Position numbers and translations under genes: made by a program. Below are positions 17,765-25,282 of a stretch of 64,000 nucleotides of DNA, piece by piece. This DNA comes from Thiorhodococcus drewsii AZ1 (lineage in GTDB: Bacteria > Pseudomonadota > Gammaproteobacteria > Chromatiales > Chromatiaceae). How positions within the stretch are numbered: position 1 is the first letter of the stretch; each line of letters opens with the position of its first letter. The stretch covers positions 117,638-181,637 of the forward strand of contig NZ_AFWT01000008.1 in the NCBI RefSeq assembly GCF_000224065.1, read 5' to 3'. Below the pieces are notes generated by a model. That model worked only from the letters and a program-made list of their open reading frames with translations, ran no database searches and had not been told where the DNA came from.

Positions 17765-19028
17765 CGCGCGATACCTCGACCGGATTGACCGCCATGCCCG
17801 GCAGATAGCCGTTCAGCGGATGCACCAGCACCTGCTGCGCGCTGTCGCTTAGCGTCTCGGGCGCCTCGATATAGATGCCCTGGGCATCGCTGAAGACCGG
17901 CTCGGCGGTGAAGCGCTCCAGACTGCCCTCGGGATCGACTCGCCAGATCTCGCCGCGCTGGCTGAGCGCGGCGCTCGGCAGACGCCAGAGCCCGTCGAGC
18001 TCGCGGCCTGCCACCTCGGCCTCCACGAAGGTGCCGGGCAGCAGCGGCAGCGCACGGTCGAGCGGTCGGTCGACGGCGATCACCAGTGCGCGCTGGCGGG
18101 TGGTCTCGTCCAGATGGCGCTCGGCGCGCAGCACACGGCCGGTCCAGACCTGGCCGTCCTCGACGCTGGTGAGCCTGGCGGGCCAGTCGCCGCGGGTCAG
18201 GGTTTGCGTGTCCGGCAAGGTGCTCCAGTCGCGTGCCGAGAGCGCGACCGAGACCTCCAGGCGGTCCAGGCTGTAGAGCGAGGCGACCTGGGTGCCGGCC
18301 TGGACGTAGCTGCCGGGCGCGACACTGCGCTCGACCACCAGGGCATCGAAGGGGGCGGTGATGCGGGTCTCGGCCAGATCCTCGCGGGCGCTGACCAGGG
18401 TCGCCTCGGCATGGGCCACGGCCGCCTTGGCCGCCGCCAGCTGGGGCTTGCGCAGGACCAGCTCAGAGTCCGGCTTGCCGCGCAGCCCGGAGGCCTTCCA
18501 TTCGGCCGCCGCCTGGACGCCCTGGCGCTCTTCTTCGAGCAGGGCCAGGCGCGCCGAGGCCAGATCGTTCTCGGCGCTGGCCACGGCGGCGCGGTAGTCG
18601 CTGTCCTCCAGCTGCACCAGGACATCGCCCTTGGCGACCCGCTGACCGGATTCGAGATGTTCCGACAGCGCGTCGACCCGGCCCGAGACCTGGGCCGTCA
18701 GGGTCAGCGCATAGTGCGCCCGGGCCTCGCCGTAGCCGCTCACCTGGGCCTGATAGCGCGCGGGCGTCACCCGCACTACGCGCACGTCCGGACGCTGGGT
18801 GGTCGTGCCGGATCCCTTCGGTGCAGCTCCACCGGGTGGCGCCGATTCCGAGGGTCCGCCCTTAGGCTCGGGCTTGGAGCCGGCTTGGCTCGGCGGTCCG
18901 CCGGCCCCGGGTGGTCCACCCGATCGGCCACCCGGGCCATGCAGGTGGGTCTGTACATAGAGTCCGGCGCCGGCCAGTAAGACCAGAGCGGCGATGAAGA
19001 CCAGCCATTGTCTGGAGCGCGAACTCAT
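17754..19028 (-). CDS. RND efflux periplasmic adaptor (membrane fusion protein)
   Basis: This 424-residue adaptor has a single N-terminal hydrophobic anchor (WLVFIAALVLLAGAGLYVQ), a long Gly/Pro-rich linker (about 35-75), a lipoyl/barrel-sandwich region (SGYGEARAHYALTLTAQVSGRV), a helical hairpin with coiled-coil heptads (DYRAAVASAENDLASARLALLEEE), and beta-barrel and membrane-proximal domains (ERSVAPGSYVQAGT). The extended Gly/Pro linker right after the anchor is unusual for AcrA-type proteins. Its ATG overlaps the channel gene's TGA (19025-19028), and its end overlaps the permease gene. Confidence 0.9.
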   Translation of the reverse strand: MSSRSRQWLVFIAALVLLAGAGLYVQTHLHGPGGRSGGPPGAGGPPSQAGSKPEPKGGPSESAPPGGAAPKGSGTTTQRPDVRVVRVTPARYQAQVSGYGEARAHYALTLTAQVSGRVDALSEHLESGQRVAKGDVLVQLEDSDYRAAVASAENDLASARLALLEEERQGVQAAAEWKASGLRGKPDSELVLRKPQLAAAKAAVAHAEATLVSAREDLAETRITAPFDALVVERSVAPGSYVQAGTQVASLYSLDRLEVSVALSARDWSTLPDTQTLTRGDWPARLTSVEDGQVWTGRVLRAERHLDETTRQRALVIAVDRPLDRALPLLPGTFVEAEVAGRELDGLWRLPSAALSQRGEIWRVDPEGSLERFTAEPVFSDAQGIYIEAPETLSDSAQQVLVHPLNGYLPGMAVNPVEVSRDED

Positions 19029-20392
19029 GCGCGCGTCCCCAGCCCAAGGGCGAGTCCGAGCACGACACGGTTTGTCAGGCGTTCGTAACGAAGGTTGTCC
19101 AACTGCGCCTCCAGATCATAGGTTTGCTGCTGGACGCTCAACAGATCCAGGATATCGACCAGCCCGGCCCGGTAGCTGCGTTCGTACTGGGCCAGATTGT
19201 TGCGTGCGGCGGTCAGGGCCGTCTCGACATGGGTCTGACGCTCGGCGAGCGTCCGTTCCTGGCCCAGGGCGTCCTCGACCTCCTGCACGGCGGTCAGCAG
19301 GGTCTCGCGATAGGCCTGATAGGCCTGGGCCGTCTGTAACTTGGCGATCTCGGCGGCCGCGCGCAGTTGTCCGCCCCGATAGAGTGGCGCGGTCAGCTGA
19401 CCCAGCAGCGACCAGAGCGGATCCTGAAGCAGGGTCGCACTCGGTTTGGCCGCCGCATCGGAGAGGGCCGCCTGCAGACTGATGCTGGGCAGCAGATCCT
19501 TGTAGGCGACCGAGGTGCGCAGATCGGCCGCCTGGATCGCGGCATAGGCGGCCTGGAGGTCCGGGCGGCGCTGAAGCGTCTGATCCGGCAGGGCGGCGAG
19601 GGGAGGGAGCACCTGCGGATAGTCGGCGGGAAAGTCGATCGTCTCGGTCCCGCCGACACGTCCCAGCAGCACCCTGAGCGCGCGCTGGCGCTGTGCCAGG
19701 GATTCGCGATACCGGGCGAGCGAGGCCCGCGAACTGGCCGTCGAGCTGCGTGCGCTGTCCAGATCCTCCAGGCGGCCGAGCCCGCTGCGGTAGCGCTGCA
19801 GGATGAAGTCGGCGTTCTGCTCCAGGGTGGCGAGCCGGCGCTGTTCGATCTCGATCGCGTGGCGGTCGGCGATGAGACCCAGCCAGTTCTCCATCAGGTC
19901 CGCCGCCAGTGCGTCGCGGGCCGACCGATAGAGCGCCTGCTGTTCCTCGACATCCTTCTCGGCGGCCTGATCGTCCTCCGACAGCTTGCCCCAGAGATCC
20001 ACCTCCCAGCTCACCGTGACCGAGCTGCGGTAGGCGGGATCGCCGAACTGCTCGCGCGATCCCGAGGCCGAGCCTTCGACCGACGGCAGCCGCGCGGCCC
20101 CGGTCTGGCGGCGCTGGGCGCGCGTGATCCGCAGCGTGGTCAGGGTCTGCTGCAGGCTGGGATTGGCCGCCAATGCCTCTTTGACCAACGCATCCAGCTC
20201 GGGCGCTTGGATCAGATCGTCGAGATACGCGGACGGCACCGCGTCCGACTGCGGCGACCAGGCCGGAACCTGGTCGGTATCGCGCACCGCCTGGGCGGCC
20301 AGATCCGGCCGCGTCGGTCCCACGGCGCAGCCGCAGACCAGAGCGGCCAGGCCGAAGGCGATGCCCTGCTGTATGAATAACTTCGATCGCAT
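19025..20392 (-). CDS. outer-membrane efflux lipoprotein (NodT/OprM family)
   Basis: This 455-residue protein starts with a lipoprotein signal (FIQQGIAFGLAALVCGCAVG; lipidated Cys in the LVCGC box) and has the two OEP repeats of TolC-like channels: GSREQFGDPAYRSSVTVSWEVDLWG in the first half, here recognised from SVTVSWEVDLWGKL, and LYRGGQLRAAAEIAK in the second. Long helices match the periplasmic tunnel. The ATG at 20392 was chosen for the signal peptide; a TTG frame extends to 20452 without one. It is the first gene of the pump operon, so the promoter must lie in 20393-20637. Confidence 0.9.
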   Translation of the reverse strand: MRSKLFIQQGIAFGLAALVCGCAVGPTRPDLAAQAVRDTDQVPAWSPQSDAVPSAYLDDLIQAPELDALVKEALAANPSLQQTLTTLRITRAQRRQTGAARLPSVEGSASGSREQFGDPAYRSSVTVSWEVDLWGKLSEDDQAAEKDVEEQQALYRSARDALAADLMENWLGLIADRHAIEIEQRRLATLEQNADFILQRYRSGLGRLEDLDSARSSTASSRASLARYRESLAQRQRALRVLLGRVGGTETIDFPADYPQVLPPLAALPDQTLQRRPDLQAAYAAIQAADLRTSVAYKDLLPSISLQAALSDAAAKPSATLLQDPLWSLLGQLTAPLYRGGQLRAAAEIAKLQTAQAYQAYRETLLTAVQEVEDALGQERTLAERQTHVETALTAARNNLAQYERSYRAGLVDILDLLSVQQQTYDLEAQLDNLRYERLTNRVVLGLALGLGTRA

Positions 20393-20418
20393 TGATGAGC
20401 CTGAGAAGAACTGCCGAA

Positions 20419-20549
20419 CCTCTAAGAGCGCAAAGCGCGCAAAGGGTTTCAATGGTTCACGCCCTTGGCGAAGCCCGGCTAGAGGTCGAAGGACGCTGAA
20501 GATTCACGACCTCGTATTTCTTAGCGTCCTTCGCGTCTTTGCGGTTCAA
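20419..20549. repeat. degenerate dispersed repeat of CGCAAAG/CGCTAAG type
   Basis: Left (about 20419-20446) and right (about 20518-20548) parts are imperfect inverted copies of a CTAAGAGCGCAAAGCGCGCAAAGG-like motif, described here only by its repeated CGCAAAG and GCTAAG elements. Similar CTTTGCG/CTTAGCG repeats are widespread between genes in proteobacteria. It lies inside the leader of the efflux operon. Confidence 0.45.
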
Positions 20550-20552
20550 ATT

Positions 20553-20566
20553 TTCCGATATCGGAA
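20553..20566. promoter_or_regulatory. perfect 14-bp palindrome upstream of the efflux operon
   Basis: TTCCGATATCGGAA is an exact palindrome 160 bases upstream of the channel-gene start. A dimeric regulator could bind here. No other copy was noticed in the window. Confidence 0.35.
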
Positions 20567-20637
20567 AGATACGCCTGGAGGGGTTAAGTGCGGGTTAAGG
20601 GCAGGTGAAGCAGCTTAAAGTTCGTCGACGGGGCTCT

Positions 20638-21461
20638 TCACTGGCCCCGCGTCCCGGCCAACTGGTCGAACAGGGCGCGGATCTCGTCACGGGTCAAGAC
20701 GACTGGCATGCGCGGCGGACGCCGGCCACGGGTGAAGCGCAGCTCGTCCAGAGGCCGCTCCAGGACATGGCGAAACAGGAACACCAGCGCATTGAGCGCC
20801 TGGTTCTGGGTACTGGCCGCGACACCCCGATCGGCCGCCAGATAGGCCAGGAAACGCTCGACGTCCGCTGGTCCCCAAGTTGCCGAATCCGAATTGCCAC
20901 AGAAGCGCATGAAGGGGTGACACCAGTCGACATAGGTCTGCTCGGTCCGGATGACATAGCGCCTCGCGCGCAGTGTGCGTGCGAGCGACTTCAACAGATC
21001 GAGATCCTCGGCCGAGCGTTGGAAATAGGAGCGGTTCTCGACGGCCTCCTCAGGCGTCACGGTCCGTGCAGGGTCGAGTGATCCGATGCCAGATCCTTCG
21101 CCGCCGATTTCCAATAGTCCCAATCGACCTTTTCCGCGCTCGGATTATGCGCTAGATCAACGAGGAGCAGTTGCACGGCATCCACGGTTTGATGAAACTG
21201 CCAGTCAGTCAAACGCTGCTCACGGGCATAACGAGGGAAAAAGGCCGTGATCTGCTCCTCCGTCACCTCCCGCATACGTGTCGGGCGCATCGCCTCGATG
21301 AATGCCTCTGCGCGTTTGACGTACCACTCGCGTTGTTTGTGGGGGATGCGATGGCGTTCTAATAGAGATAGGTATCGATCCCAGCCGGATGGATTCCCGG
21401 TTTCGCGCCGGGTATTGGAACCATCGGAAGGTGCAGAACGAGAATTAAAATGGCGAGGAAT
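20638..21461 (-). pseudogene. integron integrase (IntI) pseudogene, frameshifted and truncated
   Basis: The minus strand from about 21461 encodes the family N-terminus: GWDRYLSLLERHRIPHKQ, WYVKRAEAFIEAM, then LTDWQFHQTVDAVQLLLVDL and WDYWKSAAKDLASDHS, stopping at 21057. The downstream frame (to 20638) picks up as ARTVTPEEAVE, RARRYVIRTEQTYVDWCHPFMRF and LTRDEIRALFDQLAGT, then a stop. So there is one frameshift near 21065-21080. The C-terminal catalytic domain (Arg...His-X-X-Arg...Tyr) is missing altogether. No ATG, GTG or TTG is in frame between an in-frame TAA near 21497 and codon 21290; an ATT at 21461-21459 sits 5 bases after AGGA, as if the start codon had mutated. Confidence 0.85.
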
Positions 21462-21573
21462 AGCGGTCCTGAAATATTGTGCTAGGCTGACTTCAGGTTA
21501 GCACAATATTACCGGACATCAGTCCATTTCACTGTTATGCGTTAAAAAACCGACAACCATTTGTTCTGAAAAA
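21462..21573. other. attI-like region between intI and the first cassette
   Basis: This short stretch contains a 12-bp perfect inverted repeat (21473-21484 and 21499-21510, 14-base loop) and, at 21539-21547, a GCGTTAAAA that resembles the GTTRRRY recombination core at which first cassettes join attI. The promoter for cassette expression would be expected here or inside intI. The exact attI limits cannot be set from one sequence. Confidence 0.5.
21473..21510. promoter_or_regulatory. 12-bp perfect inverted repeat in attI-like region
   Basis: AATATTGTGCTA at 21473-21484 pairs exactly with TAGCACAATATT at 21499-21510. It overlaps the presumed intI leader, so it could be an operator, a cruciform or part of attI. 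It does not match the LexA consensus. Confidence 0.5.
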
Positions 21574-22380
21574 ATGAATCTTGAATTGATATTTAGTGAG
21601 TTCAATGACGATAACCAATTTCGTTTTCACCTCGCCAAACAAGAGCCTGAAGGAACAAGGCCTATAGATGTTTTGGCCAGATCTAGTGAGGAATGGTTAG
21701 GTTGGCAGGTGTATAGGGGGACGAATAAGGAACGATTTGTGAAAGACAGGATCGTCAGCTTTGCTCAAATATATGGAAATAAATTCTTGTACGGTGGCGT
21801 GTTCAATATTCTACGCAGAGACCGAGAAGAATATGACGTTGCCCACTCTGAAGAACACAGTGATTTAATAGGCCGCTTGATAATTGAATACAAAGGCGGC
21901 AATTCACGGGGCACGGTATTTACTCCAAGTTATATTTTTCAACATTCTGTGGTCTCAAGTATATTAGAGTACAAATACCAAGGAGAGCCATTTTGTTCGT
22001 ATGATGAAATTAATCACAGCTTTGAGCAGATGGAGATCGTTATAAAAAATCAACTTAATGACTGGAAGGTAGCGCTAAGCAACGTGTTTGGGGTGTATCT
22101 TCTAACAGATAAGAAAACTGGAAGGCATTATGTAGGTTCTGCCTATGGTGCTGAAGGGATATGGGGACGATGGAGCGAATACATTTACGGTGCTCACGGT
22201 GGGAACAAAGAGTTGGTCGAATTATTTAATCAGCACACCGAGGCATATTTTAAAAACAACTTCAAGTTCACTATTTTGGAAATATTGCCAACAACAAAAA
22301 CTCCAGATCAAGTTATTCAGAGAGAATCTTTGTGGAAGAAAAAACTGCTTTCCATAGAATTTGGTTACAACGGCGGGTAG
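21574..22380 (+). CDS. cassette 1: GIY-YIG nuclease-family protein
   Basis: This 268-residue protein has a C-terminal GIY-YIG domain from about residue 170: GVYLLTDKKTGRHYVGSAYG contains the GVY and YVG strands, followed by an Arg (GRWSEY), and a Glu in QVIQRESLWKKKL that fits the metal-binding residue. The N-terminal 165 residues (EWLGWQVYRGTNKERFVKDRIVSF, here cited by EWLGWQVYRG) do not match a family I know. GIY-YIG proteins with such extra domains occur as homing, repair or restriction nucleases. The gene is AT-rich and has no typical RBS. It is the first cassette, so it should be the best expressed. Confidence 0.8.
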   Translation: MNLELIFSEFNDDNQFRFHLAKQEPEGTRPIDVLARSSEEWLGWQVYRGTNKERFVKDRIVSFAQIYGNKFLYGGVFNILRRDREEYDVAHSEEHSDLIGRLIIEYKGGNSRGTVFTPSYIFQHSVVSSILEYKYQGEPFCSYDEINHSFEQMEIVIKNQLNDWKVALSNVFGVYLLTDKKTGRHYVGSAYGAEGIWGRWSEYIYGAHGGNKELVELFNQHTEAYFKNNFKFTILEILPTTKTPDQVIQRESLWKKKLLSIEFGYNGG

Positions 22381-22381
22381 C

Positions 22382-22468
22382 GCATAACAATGCCATAAAC
22401 TCGGACCCCAAAAAGCGCCGCTGCTTCGTCGCTCTTCTTTTTGGGCTCGGTTATGGCAGGCGTTAGGT
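22382..22468. other. attC site of cassette 1
   Basis: R'' is GCATAAC (22382-22388) and R' is GTTAGGT (22462-22468). Between them GCCATAA...CCCAAAAAG pairs with CTTTTTGGG...TTATGGC, leaving a GC-rich loop, the normal attC foldback. It starts 2 bases after the cassette stop. Confidence 0.8.
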
Positions 22469-22490
22469 TTCTTCGTATGTAGGTTCACTC

Positions 22491-22964
22491 ATGGATATTT
22501 TGTCGGTTGTCAGTGTTGGGCTTGGCATCGCCGGATTAGGATACGCGCTATATCAAAGTCACGAAAGACGAAAACTTCAGGATTATAATCGTTCTGAAGC
22601 TTGGTATTTGTATGCCAAGACGAACAATATGACAGGGATTTCACAAGTCGCTTTTGAGCGTTACAAGGAAATTCACGCAGACACATTGAATCCAGAGCTT
22701 ATCGAGCTTATGGCAAAATCTTCTGCTTTCGGTCTCGACCTATTTCGAGAAACTGTACGTTTGATCCAACTATCTGAAACGGATTTCGATTACGCATCTA
22801 TAGATAGATGGGCTCAGCATGGGAAAATTGATGGGGAAAGCCATAAATCCTTGTTCACCGGATTGGTTGTTGATACCAAGGACACTGAAAGTGTATTTCA
22901 AAGAATGTGGCGGAGGGCCGTAGATTGGCGTGAACGCAGGCAAACCAAGAGCAAAAATCGTTGA
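22491..22964 (+). CDS. cassette 2: membrane-anchored hypothetical protein
   Basis: This 157-residue protein has one N-terminal transmembrane segment (ILSVVSVGLGIAGLGYALY) followed by a basic stop-transfer (HERRKLQDYNR) and a cytoplasmic helical domain with no recognised motif. The C-terminal tail is strongly basic (MWRRAVDWRERRQTKSKNR). GC content is well below the chromosome average. The cassette position is the only functional clue. Topology with N-out, C-in is suggested by the positive residues after the helix. Confidence 0.65.
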   Translation: MDILSVVSVGLGIAGLGYALYQSHERRKLQDYNRSEAWYLYAKTNNMTGISQVAFERYKEIHADTLNPELIELMAKSSAFGLDLFRETVRLIQLSETDFDYASIDRWAQHGKIDGESHKSLFTGLVVDTKDTESVFQRMWRRAVDWRERRQTKSKNR

Positions 22965-23024
22965 GTCTAGAGAACAGTGTGCATCACTCCTAGAATCCGC
23001 CGGAGAAATTGACGAGAAAGAATC

Positions 23025-23130
23025 GCCTAACACGCTCATCAAGCCGAGGCCATTCTGCGCAACGAACTCAGAGCAATCCCGTAGTGTTGTCAGAGCGCAG
23101 TATGGCCCGGCTTATGGGTGACGTTAGGGT
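23025..23130. other. attC site of cassette 2
   Basis: R'' is GCCTAAC (23025-23031) and R' GTTAGGG (23123-23129). The flanks AAGCCGAGGCC and GGCCCGGCTTA pair imperfectly. It is about 60 bases downstream of the cassette stop, so the cassette carries a short untranslated tail. Confidence 0.75.
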
Positions 23131-23185
23131 GCAAACCCAATCAAATCACCGTGTACCACAAGAACGAAAAAAGCTGCAGTGATAA

Positions 23186-23785
23186 GTGCTTAATAAAATG
23201 ACACTATTAGAAACAACGGCCGGAAGCCTAATAAAGAAGCTACTTGATCGCGCGCTGGAATACCCAGCCCATATCTCTTTAATGATTTTGGTCATTCTTC
23301 TCTCACCCATGCTGGTTTGGCTAGAATCCCAAGGATTAGCAACTTGGATACCGGATACAGTGCCAACATGGCTATTAACATTATTGCTATTACCAACATT
23401 TGTTGTGCTCCATGCTATATATAGCAAGCTGAAAAAATACACTAGCTTTGAGTTGCTTTCATACACAAATAAAAACATATCGGTGATTCCAGAAGGAATC
23501 GTTGTGTATTTAACCATCCATCCAAAATTCGACATTCTTGACCCGGAAGATGTTGTTTGTAAAAAGTGCGATATGTTGCTACGGAAAAACTCTATTCAAG
23601 AAAACCCTAATAATCCTACCGGATGGTCATGTATGCTGTGCAGTATAGACATTACCGGAGCCGAATATAACAAATCTACAGAGGCGGCGAGGAATCAAGC
23701 TATTGGCTATTTTTATAAAACAAGGCACAGGATGCCTGGAATCAAAGACCCGCTTACGCTAGAAGATATTGACCCTAACAATTGA
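23186..23785 (+). CDS. cassette 3: two-helix membrane protein with C-terminal zinc ribbon
   Basis: This 199-residue protein has two transmembrane helices (AHISLMILVILLSPMLVWLE and TWLLTLLLLPTFVVLHAIYS), a beta-rich middle and a probable zinc ribbon made of CKKC (about residue 130) and CMLC (about 151). No family is recognised. The first in-frame start is a GTG at 23186; the ATG at 23198 is equally possible because neither has a convincing RBS. Its last codons overlap the R'' end of its own attC, as seen in compact cassettes. AT-rich codon use sets it apart from the host genes. Confidence 0.65.
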   Translation: MLNKMTLLETTAGSLIKKLLDRALEYPAHISLMILVILLSPMLVWLESQGLATWIPDTVPTWLLTLLLLPTFVVLHAIYSKLKKYTSFELLSYTNKNISVIPEGIVVYLTIHPKFDILDPEDVVCKKCDMLLRKNSIQENPNNPTGWSCMLCSIDITGAEYNKSTEAARNQAIGYFYKTRHRMPGIKDPLTLEDIDPNN

Positions 23786-23871
23786 ATCAAGCCGACCCAA
23801 AAAGCGCGCGTCGTACTCGGCGAGAGCATCTGAGCTTGTGGTAGCGCGCTTTTAGGTCGGCTTATTGGCAG
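23773..23871. other. attC site of cassette 3, right end damaged
   Basis: R'' is CCCTAAC (23773-23779), inside the last codons of cassette 3. The stem AAGCCGACCCAAAAAGCGCGC pairs well with GCGCGCTTTTAGGTCGGCTTA, shown here in parts. The expected GTTRRRY end after TTATTGG is missing; instead the sequence runs into GCAGTTCTGGGGACAG. The site therefore appears cut by the insertion of the next segment. Confidence 0.7.
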
Positions 23872-23875
23872 TTCT

Positions 23876-24587
23876 GGGGACAGTTTACGTAATTCGCTAG
23901 CCGGGACGTAACAGCTAATTTCAAATGAAGTGCCTTGTTGTAAAAGCTCATCCCCTTTCAGAAAGCCTGTGCACATCACTTACTCACCGGGCCAGTGATG
24001 TGCTTCGTGCTGCCGGTCATGTGGTTGAGGCGGAAGATCTCTACGCTGACGGGTTTGCTGCTTCTCTGACAGAAGCAGAGCGAGCCAGTTATTACGCTGG
24101 TCCCTATGCGGCTCAGCGAGTTGCGCCGCAGATTGAGAGGCTGCTGGCGGCAGAAGCAATCGTTCTGGTTTTTCCCACTTGGTGGTTTGGCTTTCCTGCC
24201 ATTCTCAAGGGATGGTTTGATCGGGTCTGGGCGCCAGGCGTGGCATATGACCATGCTGGTTATTACGGTCCCATCAAACCCAGGCTCAAGAATCTCCGCC
24301 GTATGCTGGCCGTCACTTCGCTTGGTTCTCCATGGTGGGTAGATCGGTTTGTACTACGCCAGCCTGTCAAGCGTGTGCTCAAGACAGCCATCGTCGGCAC
24401 CTGCGCCCCACAGTGTCGTCTGGACGTTCTGTCGCTATACAAGAGCGAGCAGCTTACAAGGGCACAAGTGGAGCAGTTTGAGTTGCGAGTAGAACGGTCA
24501 CTGCGGCGGTGGCCGGTCTAATTGACAAAATTGAACGGTGCTACCGGAAGCGGTGGTGCCTCCGCGAAAAGGGGACAGATTTATTTT
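23876..24587. repeat. GGGGACAG motifs flanking the quinone-reductase gene
   Basis: GGGGACAGTTTA at 23876-23887 and GGGGACAGATTTATTTT at 24571-24587 are direct copies of one motif in the same orientation. This motif recurs between genes in many proteobacteria and is linked to REP-type or IS-related scars. The pair brackets cassette 4 and coincides with the damaged end of attC3. Confidence 0.5.
23925..24521 (+). CDS. cassette 4: flavodoxin-fold NAD(P)H:quinone oxidoreductase
   Basis: This 198-residue protein belongs to the NQO/MdaB/Kef-ancillary flavodoxin-like family. It has the FMN/FAD-binding start CLVVKAHPLSESLCTSL, the FPTWWFGFPAILKGWFDRV motif that contacts flavin and substrate (residues about 85-103), and a C-terminal helical tail. 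It reduces quinones by two electrons with NAD(P)H, protecting against electrophiles. Its GC content is higher than that of the neighbouring cassettes, and it lies between two GGGGACAG motifs, so it may have arrived separately. The ATG at 23925 is the only start before the flavin motif. Confidence 0.85.
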   Translation: MKCLVVKAHPLSESLCTSLTHRASDVLRAAGHVVEAEDLYADGFAASLTEAERASYYAGPYAAQRVAPQIERLLAAEAIVLVFPTWWFGFPAILKGWFDRVWAPGVAYDHAGYYGPIKPRLKNLRRMLAVTSLGSPWWVDRFVLRQPVKRVLKTAIVGTCAPQCRLDVLSLYKSEQLTRAQVEQFELRVERSLRRWPV

Positions 24588-24612
24588 GTCTCGATCGGAT
24601 AAAGTGAAAAGC

Positions 24613-24710
24613 GCCTAACACGGCGGTAAAGCCGACCCCGCGCGGCCGGCGTCGTGGGCTAATCTCAAGCGTGGTGCCGCGCGCGGGTCGGCTTACCTTG
24701 GTCGTTAGAT
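24613..24710. other. attC site after cassette 4
   Basis: R'' is GCCTAAC (24613-24619) and R' GTTAGAT (24704-24710). The inner stem AAGCCGACCCCGCGCGGC pairs with GCCGCGCGCGGGTCGGCTTA in parts. It lies 92 bases after the cassette stop and just after a GGGGACAG motif. Confidence 0.8.
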
Positions 24711-24719
24711 TAATTAGCA

Positions 24720-25172
24720 ATGGACAAGTCAAACGTTAAAGACGAAATTAGATCAGCTTTTGAGGGCGTCAAGCTAGGCGACGGTATTGGCCTGTGGGAG
24801 GCGCAAGCAATCGACGATTACGAAACGGTAGTCACGCAAAAAAGATTCCGTGAGAAAGACGAAAAAGAAGACTGGACTAAATTTAATAAGGATCAGTTGC
24901 AGAGATGCCATAGCAGTCTTTCATTCTTTGATGCAAATGGCATGCGGTTTCATTTGCCTGCGTATATTTTAGCAAGTCTTGACGAGAAAGTGGATGATCC
25001 ATTATTCCATTTAGAGCAGCTTGATGATGATTCTCTTTCGAGGTTTAGCACATTTTCAAAAACCCAGAAATTGGCGGTCGTGACGTACTTGAAATGGTGC
25101 CTTAACCAAGACGACTACAAATTTGACCACCCGGCAATCGAGCGGGCTTTGAGTGAATACTGGGAGAAATAA
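24720..25172 (+). CDS. cassette 5: DUF6714-like protein
   Basis: This 150-residue cytoplasmic protein matches the DUF6714 pattern as I know it: an acidic start, GIGLWEAQAIDDYE near residue 22, DW followed by LSFFDANGMRFHLPAYILA near residue 68, and a C-terminal helical part. The function of the family is unknown, and its members are common in mobile and cassette contexts. The ATG at 24720 lies 9 bases after the R' end of the upstream attC, as expected for a cassette. No catalytic motif is visible. Confidence 0.7.
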   Translation: MDKSNVKDEIRSAFEGVKLGDGIGLWEAQAIDDYETVVTQKRFREKDEKEDWTKFNKDQLQRCHSSLSFFDANGMRFHLPAYILASLDEKVDDPLFHLEQLDDDSLSRFSTFSKTQKLAVVTYLKWCLNQDDYKFDHPAIERALSEYWEK

Positions 25173-25234
25173 TCTAACGAATAAGGTTAGATCGTCCGAG
25201 CGAAGCGAGCGACGATCTGAACCGGTTGTTAGGT
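25172..25234. other. attC site of cassette 5 (short)
   Basis: R'' is ATCTAAC (25172-25178), overlapping the stop codon of cassette 5, and R' GTTAGGT (25228-25234). The inner arms AGATCGTC and GACGATCT are perfect, with a GCGAAGCGAGC loop. At 63 bp it is near the minimum attC length. Confidence 0.8.
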
Positions 25235-25282
25235 TTTACGTCCCGTGTGATTATTCTCATTGTGAAATTTAAGAGCCTTGCC

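Noticed and set aside
21247..21501. 84-codon plus-strand frame facing the integrase
   Set aside because: It is antisense to the intI N-terminus, whose family motifs are clear.
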